Assembly: GCA_963709355.1 (NCBI GenBank)
Contig: CAVPVY010000005.1
Location: 1,922,001 to 1,986,000 of the forward strand
Direction: 5' to 3'
Length of the DNA: 64,000 bases
DNA from: PLOWO2-12-38-17 sp963709355
GTDB lineage: Bacteria; Planctomycetota; Brocadiia; Brocadiales; Brocadiaceae
Part shown: piece after piece, positions 54,071 to 62,112 of the stretch
How positions within the stretch are numbered: the first letter of the stretch is position 1
How the letters are laid out: the number at the start of each line of letters is the position of its first letter
Program-made: the position numbers and the translations under genes
Notes under the pieces: generated by a model
What the model was told of the DNA's origin: nothing
The model's database searches: none
The model's input: only the letters and a program-made list of their open reading frames with translations

Positions 54071-54949
54071 ATGAAATTAATGCAAATTTTACGCGAACCC
54101 CTTTTTCACTTCCTCGTTCTTGGCGCGGGGATATTTCTCATTTCAGGCCTTTTGCGTAATACTGAAGCAGACAAACCAGACCGAATCGTCGTGACCGCAG
54201 GCCACATCGAGCAGATCAGCGAGGGCTGGTCGCGCACCTGGCAACGTCCGCCTACTCCGCAGGAACTGGAAGAGTTGATCGAGGACTACATCAAGGAAGA
54301 AGTATTTTACCGCAAGGCATTGGCGATTGGTCTCGACCGTGATGATACTATCATCCGCCGCCGACTACGACAGAAGATGGAGTTTCTCTCTGAAGATATG
54401 GGCAGCGTAGCCGAACCCAATGAAAAGGAACTTCAAACCTTCCTCGATACGCATCCAGAGGCGTTTCGTATCGGAAAACAGGTTTCCTTCAGTCACGTCT
54501 ATTTCAATCCGGACAGCAGGGGTGACTCCTTAATCAGAGACACTGAATCCATCCGCGCCAAGCTCGTCGAAGATAATGGCACGGTCAATGAATCCGAGCT
54601 GGGGGATCCGTTTCCCCTCCCGCATAACTTTGAGATGTTACCAGAAGATGAAGTGGTAAAACTCTTTGGCCACAAGTTTGCAGCACAATTACTAAATCTT
54701 GAGCTAAACACGTGGAAAGGCCCTGTGGAATCCGGATATGGGATGCATCTGGTGTTTGTCCGCGAGCGCAACGAGAGAAGGACTCCTGAGTTGGCTGAGG
54801 TGCGGGGGGAGGTAAAACGCGAGTGGCTTGCCGCTCAACGCAATAAGGCAAAGGAAACGCTTTACAGACAACTCCGGGAACGTTATACCATAAGCGTAGA
54901 ACTGCCCGAGCGGCTCATCGGGATCTTACAAATAAAAGAAACCCAATGA
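54071..54949 (+). CDS. Parvulin-type peptidyl-prolyl isomerase, membrane-anchored
   Basis: Residues 9-27 are a transmembrane anchor (LFHFLVLGAGIFLISGLLRN). The chaperone-like region follows (ITEEYIKEEVFYRKALAIG-like helix, DTIIRRRLRQKMEFLSEDM) and a PpiC/parvulin domain at about residues 150-240 (QVSFSHVYFNPDSRGDSLI, FGHKFAAQLLNLELNTWKGP, SGYGMHLVFVRERNERRTPE). It would fold envelope proteins. It ends overlapping the HupE/UreJ gene by four bases (ATGA), so the two are coupled. Confidence 0.85.
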   Translation: MKLMQILREPLFHFLVLGAGIFLISGLLRNTEADKPDRIVVTAGHIEQISEGWSRTWQRPPTPQELEELIEDYIKEEVFYRKALAIGLDRDDTIIRRRLRQKMEFLSEDMGSVAEPNEKELQTFLDTHPEAFRIGKQVSFSHVYFNPDSRGDSLIRDTESIRAKLVEDNGTVNESELGDPFPLPHNFEMLPEDEVVKLFGHKFAAQLLNLELNTWKGPVESGYGMHLVFVRERNERRTPELAEVRGEVKREWLAAQRNKAKETLYRQLRERYTISVELPERLIGILQIKETQ

Positions 54950-55944
54950 AGAAACTGTCCATCATTCCTTTTTCAATGGTACTTCTCATCATGTGCCTTT
55001 TAAGCCGCCTTCATGCCCATGAGGTGCGCCCAGGCTATCTCTATCTGCGACAGACAGGGCAGGAGACCTTTGATGTGCTCTGGAAAGTTCCTGCTCGTGG
55101 CGACTTACGGTTGAGCCTCAACGTCAGATTTCCCGTGAACTGTGAGCTTATTACACCGCGCGCTAGCTACCAGACAATGGATGCCTTAACCGAACGATAC
55201 ACCGTGCTCTGTCCGGGAGGACTTTCCAGACACACCATTGCCATCGAAGGACTCTCCGCCACGCTTACCGATGTGCTTGTGCGTTTGGAACGAATCGATG
55301 GGACTACCCAAGTTGTCCTGCTTACTCCGTCTGTACCATACTTTATCGTAACAGCGGCGCCAAGCATGTTCCATGTGGCATGGACCTACCTCCGCCTCGG
55401 GATTGAACACATCCTATTAGGCCTTGATCATTTGCTATTCGTACTGGGGCTTTTGCTCATTGTGCGAGGGATAAGGCTGCTAATGAAGACCATCACCGCA
55501 TTTACAGTGGCACACAGCATCACCTTGGCTGCCGCTACACTGGGCTTTGTGCACATGCCGCAAAAGCCTGTGGAGGCGATCATTGCACTCAGCATCGTGT
55601 TTGTTGCAGCAGAGATCATCCACTGCCGCCGGGGCCGCGAGGGAATAGCCGCCAGTGCTCCCTGGATCGTAGCCTTTGTCTTCGGCCTGCTCCACGGATT
55701 TGGGTTTGCGGGTGCACTGTCTGAGATTGGCCTACCTCAAAAATCCGTCCCTTTAGCGCTCCTCTTTTTTAACGTTGGAGTCGAAATCGGTCAACTGTTA
55801 TTCGTTATTGCCGTAGAGTTGGTAATGAAAATCTTACGACGAATTCGTGTCACTTGGCCTGCGTGGACAGAGCTTATACCGCCTTATACGATAGGAGGGC
55901 TAGCGGCCTTTTGGACCATCCAGCGCATCATGTTGTTTCTGTGA
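54946..55944 (+). CDS. HupE/UreJ-family membrane protein
   Basis: A signal peptide (residues 1-25, ending RLHAHE) precedes a periplasmic beta domain (residues 26-140) and then six transmembrane helices with the HupE/UreJ motifs LRLGIEHILLGLDHLLFVLG (histidines for metal), VAHSITLAAATLG and GLLHGFGFAGALSEIG with LFFNVGVEIGQLLF. The histidine-rich helices fit transport of nickel or cobalt or another metal. With DUF3604 and PpiC it makes a compact trio; the linkage may be functional. Confidence 0.87.
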   Translation: MKKLSIIPFSMVLLIMCLLSRLHAHEVRPGYLYLRQTGQETFDVLWKVPARGDLRLSLNVRFPVNCELITPRASYQTMDALTERYTVLCPGGLSRHTIAIEGLSATLTDVLVRLERIDGTTQVVLLTPSVPYFIVTAAPSMFHVAWTYLRLGIEHILLGLDHLLFVLGLLLIVRGIRLLMKTITAFTVAHSITLAAATLGFVHMPQKPVEAIIALSIVFVAAEIIHCRRGREGIAASAPWIVAFVFGLLHGFGFAGALSEIGLPQKSVPLALLFFNVGVEIGQLLFVIAVELVMKILRRIRVTWPAWTELIPPYTIGGLAAFWTIQRIMLFL

Positions 55945-55969
55945 TAATGCAAACAAGGAGGAATACACC

Positions 55970-56416
55970 ATGAGATCTTAATTTACATTTACATTCATTA
56001 TATTACCGTTCTCAACAGGACTTGCTTTTGCGAGACAGGGAACGAAGGAAGACGAGGCTACTGAACTCGCCAAAAAGGTGCAGAATCCTGTCTCTGACCT
56101 CATCAGTTTACCATTCGAATACAGCTTTAATTTTGGTTATGGACCTGATGAAGAGACGCAGTACCTCTTGACTATTCAGCCAGTTATATCATTAAAACTT
56201 ACAATGGATTGGAACCTCATCACTCGTGCGATTTTACCCGTTATTGATACACCCTGGCCAGAATCAAAGTTTGGCCTAGGGGATCTCGACGTATCCCTTT
56301 TTTTCTCGCCTTCAAAAGCGAGTAAGTTCCTGTGGGGTGTTGGCCAAACAACGCTGGAAAACGAGCCTCTGAAAAGGTCGTTTTCGCCAATCAACTCAAA
56401 ATATTTGATGCAATGA
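55970..56416 (+). pseudogene. Truncated outer-membrane protein
   Basis: ATGAGATCT is followed at once by TAA, after which the frame reads on as a signal peptide (TFIILPFSTGLAFARQG), then NPVSDLISLPFEYSFNFGYG, ISLKLTMDWNLITRAILPVI and GLGDLDVSLFFSPSKASKFL, a pattern of transporter-like outer-membrane beta barrels. Homology stops at WGVGQTT near 56345 and the frame ends at 56416. So the gene has a nonsense codon at position 4 and has lost its second half. Confidence 0.7.
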
Positions 56417-57163
56417 TGTTTGAGCGCTATGTAAGCACATTAAGCAAAGAGGACAATCGTTTGGCGGACCTATTCCGACGCAGTGATTCACACAGCAGCA
56501 AAGTCTGATCCTAATTACTGCCAGTTAAACCGCAACGAATCTAAAAAACTGACTGTTGACGCATCCGTAAACATAGCCAAGCTCTGCGCGGAATATTCAA
56601 TTCATTGTGTTTTCACTTCGACTGACCTTGTCTTTGATGGCTTAAATCCACCATACCAGGAAGAAGACCCTGTATGCCCTGTTAACTTTTATGGTGAACA
56701 AAAAGTACTTGCCGAAGAAGGCATGCTTAAATGTCATCAAAAAGTGGCAGTTTGCCGTTTATCTTTGATGTTTGGAGTTTCCAACCCTTACTCCATAAGC
56801 TTTATTCAACCTATGATAAAAGCCGCACGGGAAGGTGGGACGTTACGCCTTTTTGTTGATGAATTCAGAACACCATTGAGCGTCTGTTCTGCAATACAGG
56901 GAATTTTAATTGCCCTAGAAAATATAAATGGAATATTGCATTTAGGTGGGGCTGAACACATTTCACGCTATGACTTTGGTAAATTGATGATGGGTATCTT
57001 TAAGATTCGCAATGTTCAATTAATACCTTGCAAACAGAAAGATATTATCATGCCTGCACCAAGACCTCCTGACGTATCGCTTGACAGTACAAAGGCGTCT
57101 AAATTAGGCTTTAAAACGCGACTTTTAAGAGAAGAAATTGAGAAACTGCGTAATCTAATTTAA
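56417..57163 (+). pseudogene. dTDP-4-dehydrorhamnose reductase-like (RmlD) protein, N-terminus lost
   Basis: An open frame from a GTG at 56483 gives VIHTAAKSDPNYCQLNRNES, CVFTSTDLVFDGLNPPYQEE, NFYGEQKVLAEEGMLKCHQK and a C-terminal DVSLDSTKASKLGFKTRLLR. These belong to the extended SDR/RmlD family: the Tyr-x3-Lys catalytic pair is Y-GEQK. The whole NAD-binding Gly-x2-Gly-x2-Gly start, about 65 residues, is absent. Its upstream neighbour is a truncated outer-membrane gene, so a deletion joined the two. The remaining 226 residues could be expressed but would not bind NAD. Confidence 0.78.
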
Positions 57164-57181
57164 CCTTTCCTACCGAAAACA

Positions 57182-57210
57182 TTGACTTCATTTCATACTT
57201 CTGTTAAGTT
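57182..57210 (+). promoter_or_regulatory. Candidate promoter before rnpA
   Basis: TTGACT at 57182-57187 and TAAGTT at 57205-57210 have a 17-base spacer. Transcription would begin within a base or two of the rnpA start codon at 57218, implying a leaderless or very short leader mRNA. Confidence 0.3.
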
Positions 57211-57217
57211 ATGAATT

Positions 57218-57589
57218 ATGAATTTTCGATTCACAAAAGCCGAGCGTTTAACAAAAAACAAAGAGTTTGAGAAGGTGTTCAACGAAGGAAAAGAATTCAA
57301 AAGCAACAGAATCATTTTCTATGTCGCAGCAAATAATTTTCAGCATTCACGACTGGGATTAGCGGTAAGCAAGAAAATGGGGAATGCCGTGCGGCGCAAT
57401 CGCATCAAAAGACTCTTTCGAGAGGCATACAGACTAAACAAACATTTACTCACTGCCCATGTGGACATAGTTGCAATTCCAAAGTATATATTTTCGCCAG
57501 AATTTAAACTATATGACATAGAAGAAGAATTTAAAAAACTATTGTTACAGATAAATAAAGCATTCACATATGAAGTTTGTGGTAATTAA
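57218..57589 (+). CDS. rnpA: Ribonuclease P protein component
   Basis: RnpA binds RNase P RNA for tRNA 5' maturation. The protein has RFTKAERLTKNKEFEKVFNE, the RNR motif in SKKMGNAVRRNRIKRLFREA, and a closing VDIVAIPKYIF. Length 123. It overlaps yidD by 20 bases. The usual partner rpmH is not upstream; a broken RmlD-like gene is there instead. Confidence 0.92.
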   Translation: MNFRFTKAERLTKNKEFEKVFNEGKEFKSNRIIFYVAANNFQHSRLGLAVSKKMGNAVRRNRIKRLFREAYRLNKHLLTAHVDIVAIPKYIFSPEFKLYDIEEEFKKLLLQINKAFTYEVCGN

Positions 57590-57779
57590 ACTGCTTCGCA
57601 TATATAAATTTTTTATATCATCTCTATTACATCCTTCATGTCGTTATGAGCCAACCTGTTCGCAATATATGATTGATGCAGTAGAAAGGAAGGGTATTAT
57701 ACTTGGGATTTGTCTAGGAATCTGGCGGGTATTAAGATGCAATCCGTTTGGCGGTTCTGGACATGACCCTGTAAAATAG
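57570..57779 (+). CDS. yidD: Membrane protein insertion efficiency factor YidD
   Basis: Sixty-nine residues: KLLRIYKFFISSLLHPSCRY, EPTCSQYMIDAVERKGIILG and WRVLRCNPFGGSGHDPV, with the three conserved cysteines of YidD. It starts inside rnpA, a normal arrangement. The following gene is on the other strand, so yidC is not next to it here. Confidence 0.93.
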   Translation: MKFVVIKLLRIYKFFISSLLHPSCRYEPTCSQYMIDAVERKGIILGICLGIWRVLRCNPFGGSGHDPVK

Positions 57780-57843
57780 CAACGGATAAAGCAGCCTATT
57801 TAAAAGATATGCTCAAATAAAATATAAGAAAAACAAATCATAA

Positions 57844-58545
57844 CTACTTTTCAGTCTTCGACAATTCTTCAAATATTTTAAGCTCCCTATCAGCCTCTTC
57901 CACCATACCTTTTTTTCTATACACATACTCAAGATTTTTATGCGTCATAGCCGTATCGGGATTAACTTTAATCGCCCTGTTCAATTCATCAATTGCCTCG
58001 TTTAATAAACCAATTTCAGAGTATGCGACACCAAGGTTATTGTGTGTTACAGCATCAGCAGGATTTTTTTCTAGTATCTTCTTATATTCCCCAATAGCTT
58101 TGTCAAACATCCTTCTTTGAGAATAAACCCCTCCAAGGGCAATGTGTGCCTCAGTAAAATCTGGTTTTATTTCAACTGCCTTTTCCCACATTGAAATAGC
58201 CTCATCAATCATATTGGTTCTTGTATATAAGGCACCCACATTATAAAGTGTTTCAGGATCATATGGATATAAACCTAATACAATTTTATATTCTTCTATA
58301 GCCTCTTTAAACATCTCTTTTTTGTGGTAAGCTACAGCAAGATTATAATGCGCATCTTTATTATACGAATCTAACTTTAATGCCTTCTTATAGTTCCCTA
58401 TAGCTTCATCAATCTTACCCTGACTATCCAGAAAAACGCCCTGACGATTGTAACCATCCGGGTCCTGTACACCACAACCCGCTATGAAAATCAAGCCCGA
58501 TAATAAAAACAGCGGAATATATTTTAGATAAGCTGTAATATTCAT
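57844..58545 (-). CDS. TPR-repeat lipoprotein
   Basis: The lipobox is IFIAGC (Cys about residue 24). Five to six TPRs follow, for example AIGNYKKALKLDSYNKDAHY, ETLYNVGALYTRTNMIDEAI, EAHIALGGVYSQRRMFDKAI and THNNLGVAYSEIGLLNEAID. It resembles the lipoprotein at 4053 in repeat pattern. Function unknown; probably a membrane-bound scaffold. Confidence 0.85.
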   Translation of the reverse strand: MNITAYLKYIPLFLLSGLIFIAGCGVQDPDGYNRQGVFLDSQGKIDEAIGNYKKALKLDSYNKDAHYNLAVAYHKKEMFKEAIEEYKIVLGLYPYDPETLYNVGALYTRTNMIDEAISMWEKAVEIKPDFTEAHIALGGVYSQRRMFDKAIGEYKKILEKNPADAVTHNNLGVAYSEIGLLNEAIDELNRAIKVNPDTAMTHKNLEYVYRKKGMVEEADRELKIFEELSKTEK

Positions 58546-58843
58546 GATTTATTATATCCCATCCGTATTTTTACAAGAATTCTCATCGAATTTTTTCATT
58601 TTAATATCTCACTATATAAACTTCAATCGAATTCTAATATGTCCTTACATTAAATTAACATCTTTAGCTATAATTAAAAACCCATTCATTCCTTACTTAA
58701 TAGCAAATAGCATCATTTTTCAATCACTAATCATCCAATTATGAGTGAATTGCTATCCGCATTCTCATGGAATGCTATTGATTTTTTGCATATTAAGGCT
58801 ATAATTGAAATCTAATTCTCAAGTTTTAGAATTACTGGTTATA
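58546..58843. other. Intergenic region, no gene seen
   Basis: About 300 AT-rich bases between the TPR lipoprotein and the tRNA promoter. No coding frame with a recognisable pattern and no strong structure. Confidence 0.5.
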
Positions 58844-58872
58844 TTGATTCTTTCGACAATAAGTTATTATAA
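58844..58872 (+). promoter_or_regulatory. Promoter for tRNA-Arg
   Basis: TTGATT at 58844-58849 and TTATAA at 58867-58872 are 17 bases apart, and the tRNA begins 11 bases after the -10 box. Confidence 0.6.
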
Positions 58873-58883
58873 CTTTTTCCAAT

Positions 58884-58957
58884 GCGCCCGTAGCTCAGCT
58901 GGATAGAGCAACGGTTTCCTAAACCGTAGGCCAGACGTTCAAATCGTCTCGGGCGCA
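58884..58957 (+). tRNA. tRNA-Arg (anticodon CCU)
   Basis: Acceptor GCGCCCG pairs with CGGGCGC. D arm GCTC...GAGC, anticodon stem ACGGT/ACCGT with loop TTCCTAA (anticodon CCT in DNA), variable AGGCC, T arm AGACG/CGTCT with loop TTCAAAT, and discriminator A. CCA is not encoded. It lies 13 bases before the PHP gene, so the two may be co-transcribed. Confidence 0.95.
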
Positions 58958-58970
58958 TTAATAAATTTTT

Positions 58971-59612
58971 ATGATAGACTTACATACACATACAATATTT
59001 TCTGATGGCGTACTTTTGCCAGCCGAATTGATCAGGCGTTGCGAGGCAAAGGGTTTCCGTGGATTAGTAATAACAGACCACGTTGATTATTCAAATATTG
59101 ACTTTGTAATACCCAACGTTTTGAAGGCATGCAGAGAGATAACTGCCGTCTCAAATATAAAGGTATATGTCGGCGCTGAATTAACTCATCTTCGTTTAGA
59201 GCATATAAAATCAATGGCAAGACGCGCCAGGGAATTAGGGGCATCTATTGTTCTCGTTCATGGTGAAACTATTACAGAACCTGTAATGCCCGGAACCAAT
59301 CTGGCGGCAATCGAGGCTGGTGTTGATATCCTTGTACACCCGGGCCTCATAACAGAAGCTGACGCAACGCTGGCTAAAAGCAATGGAACAAGACTTGAGG
59401 TCTCAGGCAGAAAAGGACACGCTTATGCAAATGGGCATGTCGTTAAAATGGCAAGAAAAGTAGGGGCAAAGCTTGTTTTTGGCTCCGACGCACATGCCCC
59501 TGATGATCTATTAGATCGCAAAGGTGCCGAACGTATTGCCAAGGGTGCAGGTCTGGAAGATGAAGATATTAGAAAAATTTTTAAAGAGGCAGAGTCCTTA
59601 ATCGGTTTATAA
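58971..59612 (+). CDS. PHP-domain phosphoesterase
   Basis: The 213-residue protein shows the PHP motifs: MIDLHTHTIFSDGVLLPAEL (motif I, H-x-H), GLVITDHVDYSN, VYVGAELTHL, IVLVHGETI, DILVHPGLI and VFGSDAHAPDDL. It looks like the YcdX or HisK-type single-domain phosphatases. A specific substrate is not clear; histidinol phosphate is one possibility. No clear Shine-Dalgarno, but the tRNA lies just upstream. Confidence 0.88.
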   Translation: MIDLHTHTIFSDGVLLPAELIRRCEAKGFRGLVITDHVDYSNIDFVIPNVLKACREITAVSNIKVYVGAELTHLRLEHIKSMARRARELGASIVLVHGETITEPVMPGTNLAAIEAGVDILVHPGLITEADATLAKSNGTRLEVSGRKGHAYANGHVVKMARKVGAKLVFGSDAHAPDDLLDRKGAERIAKGAGLEDEDIRKIFKEAESLIGL

Positions 59613-59628
59613 TTTAGAAGGTGCAAAC

Positions 59629-60279
59629 ATGAAAGAAGCTACTTTAAATGCAATAAGAACGCTGAATAAATACAAAATTATTATAGGTTCAGGTATAGGT
59701 GTCGCTGCTGCGATTGCAGCAGGTGTTACATTTCTTATAACAGAAAAAGCGCGAAAGGCTGAAACAGCATGGCAAAACGTCTGGAAAATAAATAACGACC
59801 TTGCTATGGTATCACAACAACATGGTAAAAGTGAAAAAGACAGGAACGCAGCATTAATAACGGCAGCAGATGCTTATAAATATATTAAAGACAACATGTC
59901 TTCTTCAACTGCCACACCATGGGTCTTATTTCAACTGGGAAACATTTACTACAGCTTAAAGAATTATGACAATGCTATTCGCGAATATAATGAATTTCTC
60001 GATAAATACAGCAGTCATCCAATTGCTACTATAGTGAAACAATCTTTAGGATACGCTTACGAGGAAAAGGGATTACTACAGGAAGCTATTAAACAATTTG
60101 AAAGCATATCAAAAAGCAACGGCATTATCGCGGCTCAGGAATCATGGGATGCAGGCCGGTGTTATGAAAAACTCGGTCAGACAAACGATGCGATCCGTTT
60201 ATATAATAGGGTTGTTGAATTATCCCCAAATAGCAACTGGGCTACAATGGCACAATACCGCTTATCCTCAATCAGATAA
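59629..60279 (+). CDS. YfgM-like TPR membrane protein
   Basis: GAAGGTG precedes the ATG. The N-terminal membrane helix (YKIIIGSGIGVAAAIAAGVT) is followed by a periplasmic helical domain with TPRs (FQLGNIYYSLKNYDNAIREY, SLGYAYEEKGLLQEAIKQFE, AGRCYEKLGQTNDAIRLYNR). YfgM in other bacteria works with the SecYEG/PpiD complex. Here it lies between the PHP and RluA-family genes with only a few bases on either side. Confidence 0.8.
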   Translation: MKEATLNAIRTLNKYKIIIGSGIGVAAAIAAGVTFLITEKARKAETAWQNVWKINNDLAMVSQQHGKSEKDRNAALITAADAYKYIKDNMSSSTATPWVLFQLGNIYYSLKNYDNAIREYNEFLDKYSSHPIATIVKQSLGYAYEEKGLLQEAIKQFESISKSNGIIAAQESWDAGRCYEKLGQTNDAIRLYNRVVELSPNSNWATMAQYRLSSIR

Positions 60280-60282
60280 ATT

Positions 60283-61305
60283 ATGTTATTAGAAACCTCA
60301 CAATTAAAAGAGATAACCTTTGAAATAAAGAAAACGCATGAGGATAAAAGAATTGACAGATACCTTGCCTCACGCCTTCCCGACTATTCAAGGACCTTTG
60401 TTCAAAAACTAATAAAAGAAGGGGCTGTATTAGTAAATGGGCACACCGTCAAAAGCAGTTATGATATACAAAAGGGGGACTCCATTTATGTAAGCTTACC
60501 TGTATTTGATGAAAATAAGATTGTCCCCGAAGATCTTCCGTTAGATATCGTTTTTGAAGATGATTACGTGATGTTAATTAATAAACCATACGACATGGTC
60601 GTTCACCCGGCAGGAGGCCATCCATCCGGGACGCTTGTAAATGCACTGGCATTCCATTGTCAAAACCTCTCCCAGGTTAATGGTCCTTCAAAACCTGGAA
60701 TCGTTCACCGACTGGACAGAGATACAAGCGGCATTATGCTAGTTATAAAAAGCGATGCCGTCCATTCACATATTGCCATGCAATTTGAGAAACGCTATAT
60801 TAAAAAGGAATATATCGCTGTCGTTGAAGGCGAAATCATGCTTGATTCTGATGAAATAAAGTTACCCATTGGACGCCATGAAACCGATAGACAGAGGATG
60901 GCAATAAGACACGATATTGGCAAAGAAGCCTCTTCTGTTTACGAGGTAATGGAACGTTTCAGGGGTTATACTATGGTAAAAATAATGCCCAAAACAGGCA
61001 GAACGCATCAAATTCGAGTACACATGCGTTCTATTGGACATCCTGTGGTTGCAGATGCTACTTATAGCAATCAGGATTCTCTTTGTATTTCAGATTTATT
61101 GCAAAAAGAAAGGGAAACGGATGAAATCCCCATCATCGAGAGACAGGCGCTTCATGCCCATAAAATTGAGTTCTTCCACCCTATTCAGAAAAGAAAAGTG
61201 GAATTTCAGGTTGACATTCCTCCTGATATATCCAACCTTGTTAAAGTGCTAAGAGAAATAACCCCTTATGAAAACGAACAAAAGTTTAAGACGTTTTTTA
61301 AATAA
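60283..61305 (+). CDS. RluA-family pseudouridine synthase (RluD-like)
   Basis: The protein has an N-terminal S4 RNA-binding domain (residues 20-75, RIDRYLASRLPDYSRTFVQK) and the catalytic RluA-family core with PGIVHRLDRDTSGIMLVIKS (catalytic Asp) at about residues 140-160, MPKTGRTHQIRVHMRSIGHP, and a C-terminal RQALHAHKIEFFHPI. Length 340, slightly longer than E. coli RluD. It modifies uridine in 23S rRNA, probably helix 69. Confidence 0.9.
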   Translation: MLLETSQLKEITFEIKKTHEDKRIDRYLASRLPDYSRTFVQKLIKEGAVLVNGHTVKSSYDIQKGDSIYVSLPVFDENKIVPEDLPLDIVFEDDYVMLINKPYDMVVHPAGGHPSGTLVNALAFHCQNLSQVNGPSKPGIVHRLDRDTSGIMLVIKSDAVHSHIAMQFEKRYIKKEYIAVVEGEIMLDSDEIKLPIGRHETDRQRMAIRHDIGKEASSVYEVMERFRGYTMVKIMPKTGRTHQIRVHMRSIGHPVVADATYSNQDSLCISDLLQKERETDEIPIIERQALHAHKIEFFHPIQKRKVEFQVDIPPDISNLVKVLREITPYENEQKFKTFFK

Positions 61306-61527
61306 AGTACTTCATTTAAACTTATATCATTAAAAATTATATTTAGGTGATTTTAAAAAATACCACCGGTTGACCTCGAAACCTTTCTCTGTATTAAGAC
61401 ATTAAAGCCTTTTAAAATTTGTTAAACCTCATTCTGCGTAATCTATGTTAAACAAATTAATTGATTTTTAACGTTTTAGCGATATAATTTCTTTGTATTA
61501 TAAATTTTATTAGAGGAGGCATAAATT
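61306..61527. other. Intergenic region before tatA
   Basis: AT-rich, no gene or strong hairpin seen. A GGAGG site lies just before tatA. Confidence 0.45.
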
Positions 61528-61752
61528 ATGTTCAGTATGCCAGGTGGTTGGGAATGGCTTATTATCCTGATTGTGGCGCTATTGATTTTCGGCAAGAGAC
61601 TTCCTGAGGTGATGAAATCGCTTGGACGTGGTATAGTGGAATTCAAGAAAGGCGTCAAGGGAGTAGAAGAAGATGTAGACGAAGCCAGCAGCAAGGGCGC
61701 CCAGAAGAAGATTGAATCAGAAAAAGACACAACCAAACAGGAAAATAAGTAA
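61528..61752 (+). CDS. tatA: Sec-independent translocase subunit TatA
   Basis: AGAGGAGG precedes the ATG. The 74-residue protein has the TatA form: a short N-terminus with GGWEWLIILIVALLIFGKRL as the membrane helix, the hinge, then the amphipathic KSLGRGIVEFKKGVKGVEED and an acidic tail. The FGKRLPE phrase is typical. No tatC in the window. Confidence 0.92.
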   Translation: MFSMPGGWEWLIILIVALLIFGKRLPEVMKSLGRGIVEFKKGVKGVEEDVDEASSKGAQKKIESEKDTTKQENK

Positions 61753-61844
61753 TTCTTAAAATCTAATTATTAATAAAATCTGGAAGAAGAAAAGTTAATT
61801 TTTTAGGATAAATTTATTCTTTATCTGAATAAAGGACTGTTATT

Positions 61845-61943
61845 ATGAGAGACAAAAGAAGGCAAAGATTAAAATGGCGCAGCAAGCGTGCCAACCATGG
61901 AAGAATGGGATGCAAGGGCAGAAGGGTTGGGAGAAGCAAATAA
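61845..61943 (+). CDS. Small basic protein, 32 residues
   Basis: Too short for common gene finders. AAAGGA at 61831-61836 lies eight bases before the ATG. The peptide reads MRDKRRQRLKWRSKRANHGR and MGCKGRRVGRSK, with nearly half its residues Arg or Lys. It looks like a small ribosomal-type or RNA-binding protein; I cannot name the family. It sits downstream of tatA in the same orientation. Confidence 0.55.
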   Translation: MRDKRRQRLKWRSKRANHGRMGCKGRRVGRSK

Positions 61944-62067
61944 TTTTTTGTTATATAAATTGTTTGCTCTTGTAAAGAAACAAATAAGCCAATTATCTAT
62001 CTTAATAATTTTGCATAAGCAACAAATCCTATCCTCCAAAGACATTTTTAAATTACTTACATACCAC

Positions 62068-62112
62068 AAAAAATCCCAGGCTAAACAAATGTATTTTGCT
62101 TCAATCCTGGGA
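62068..62112 (-). terminator. Rho-independent terminator of the M20 peptidase gene
   Basis: On the minus strand TCCCAGG/CCTGGGA forms a seven-base-pair stem around a 25-base loop and is followed by T6. The stem's first arm overlaps the last codons of the peptidase gene. Confidence 0.65.
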
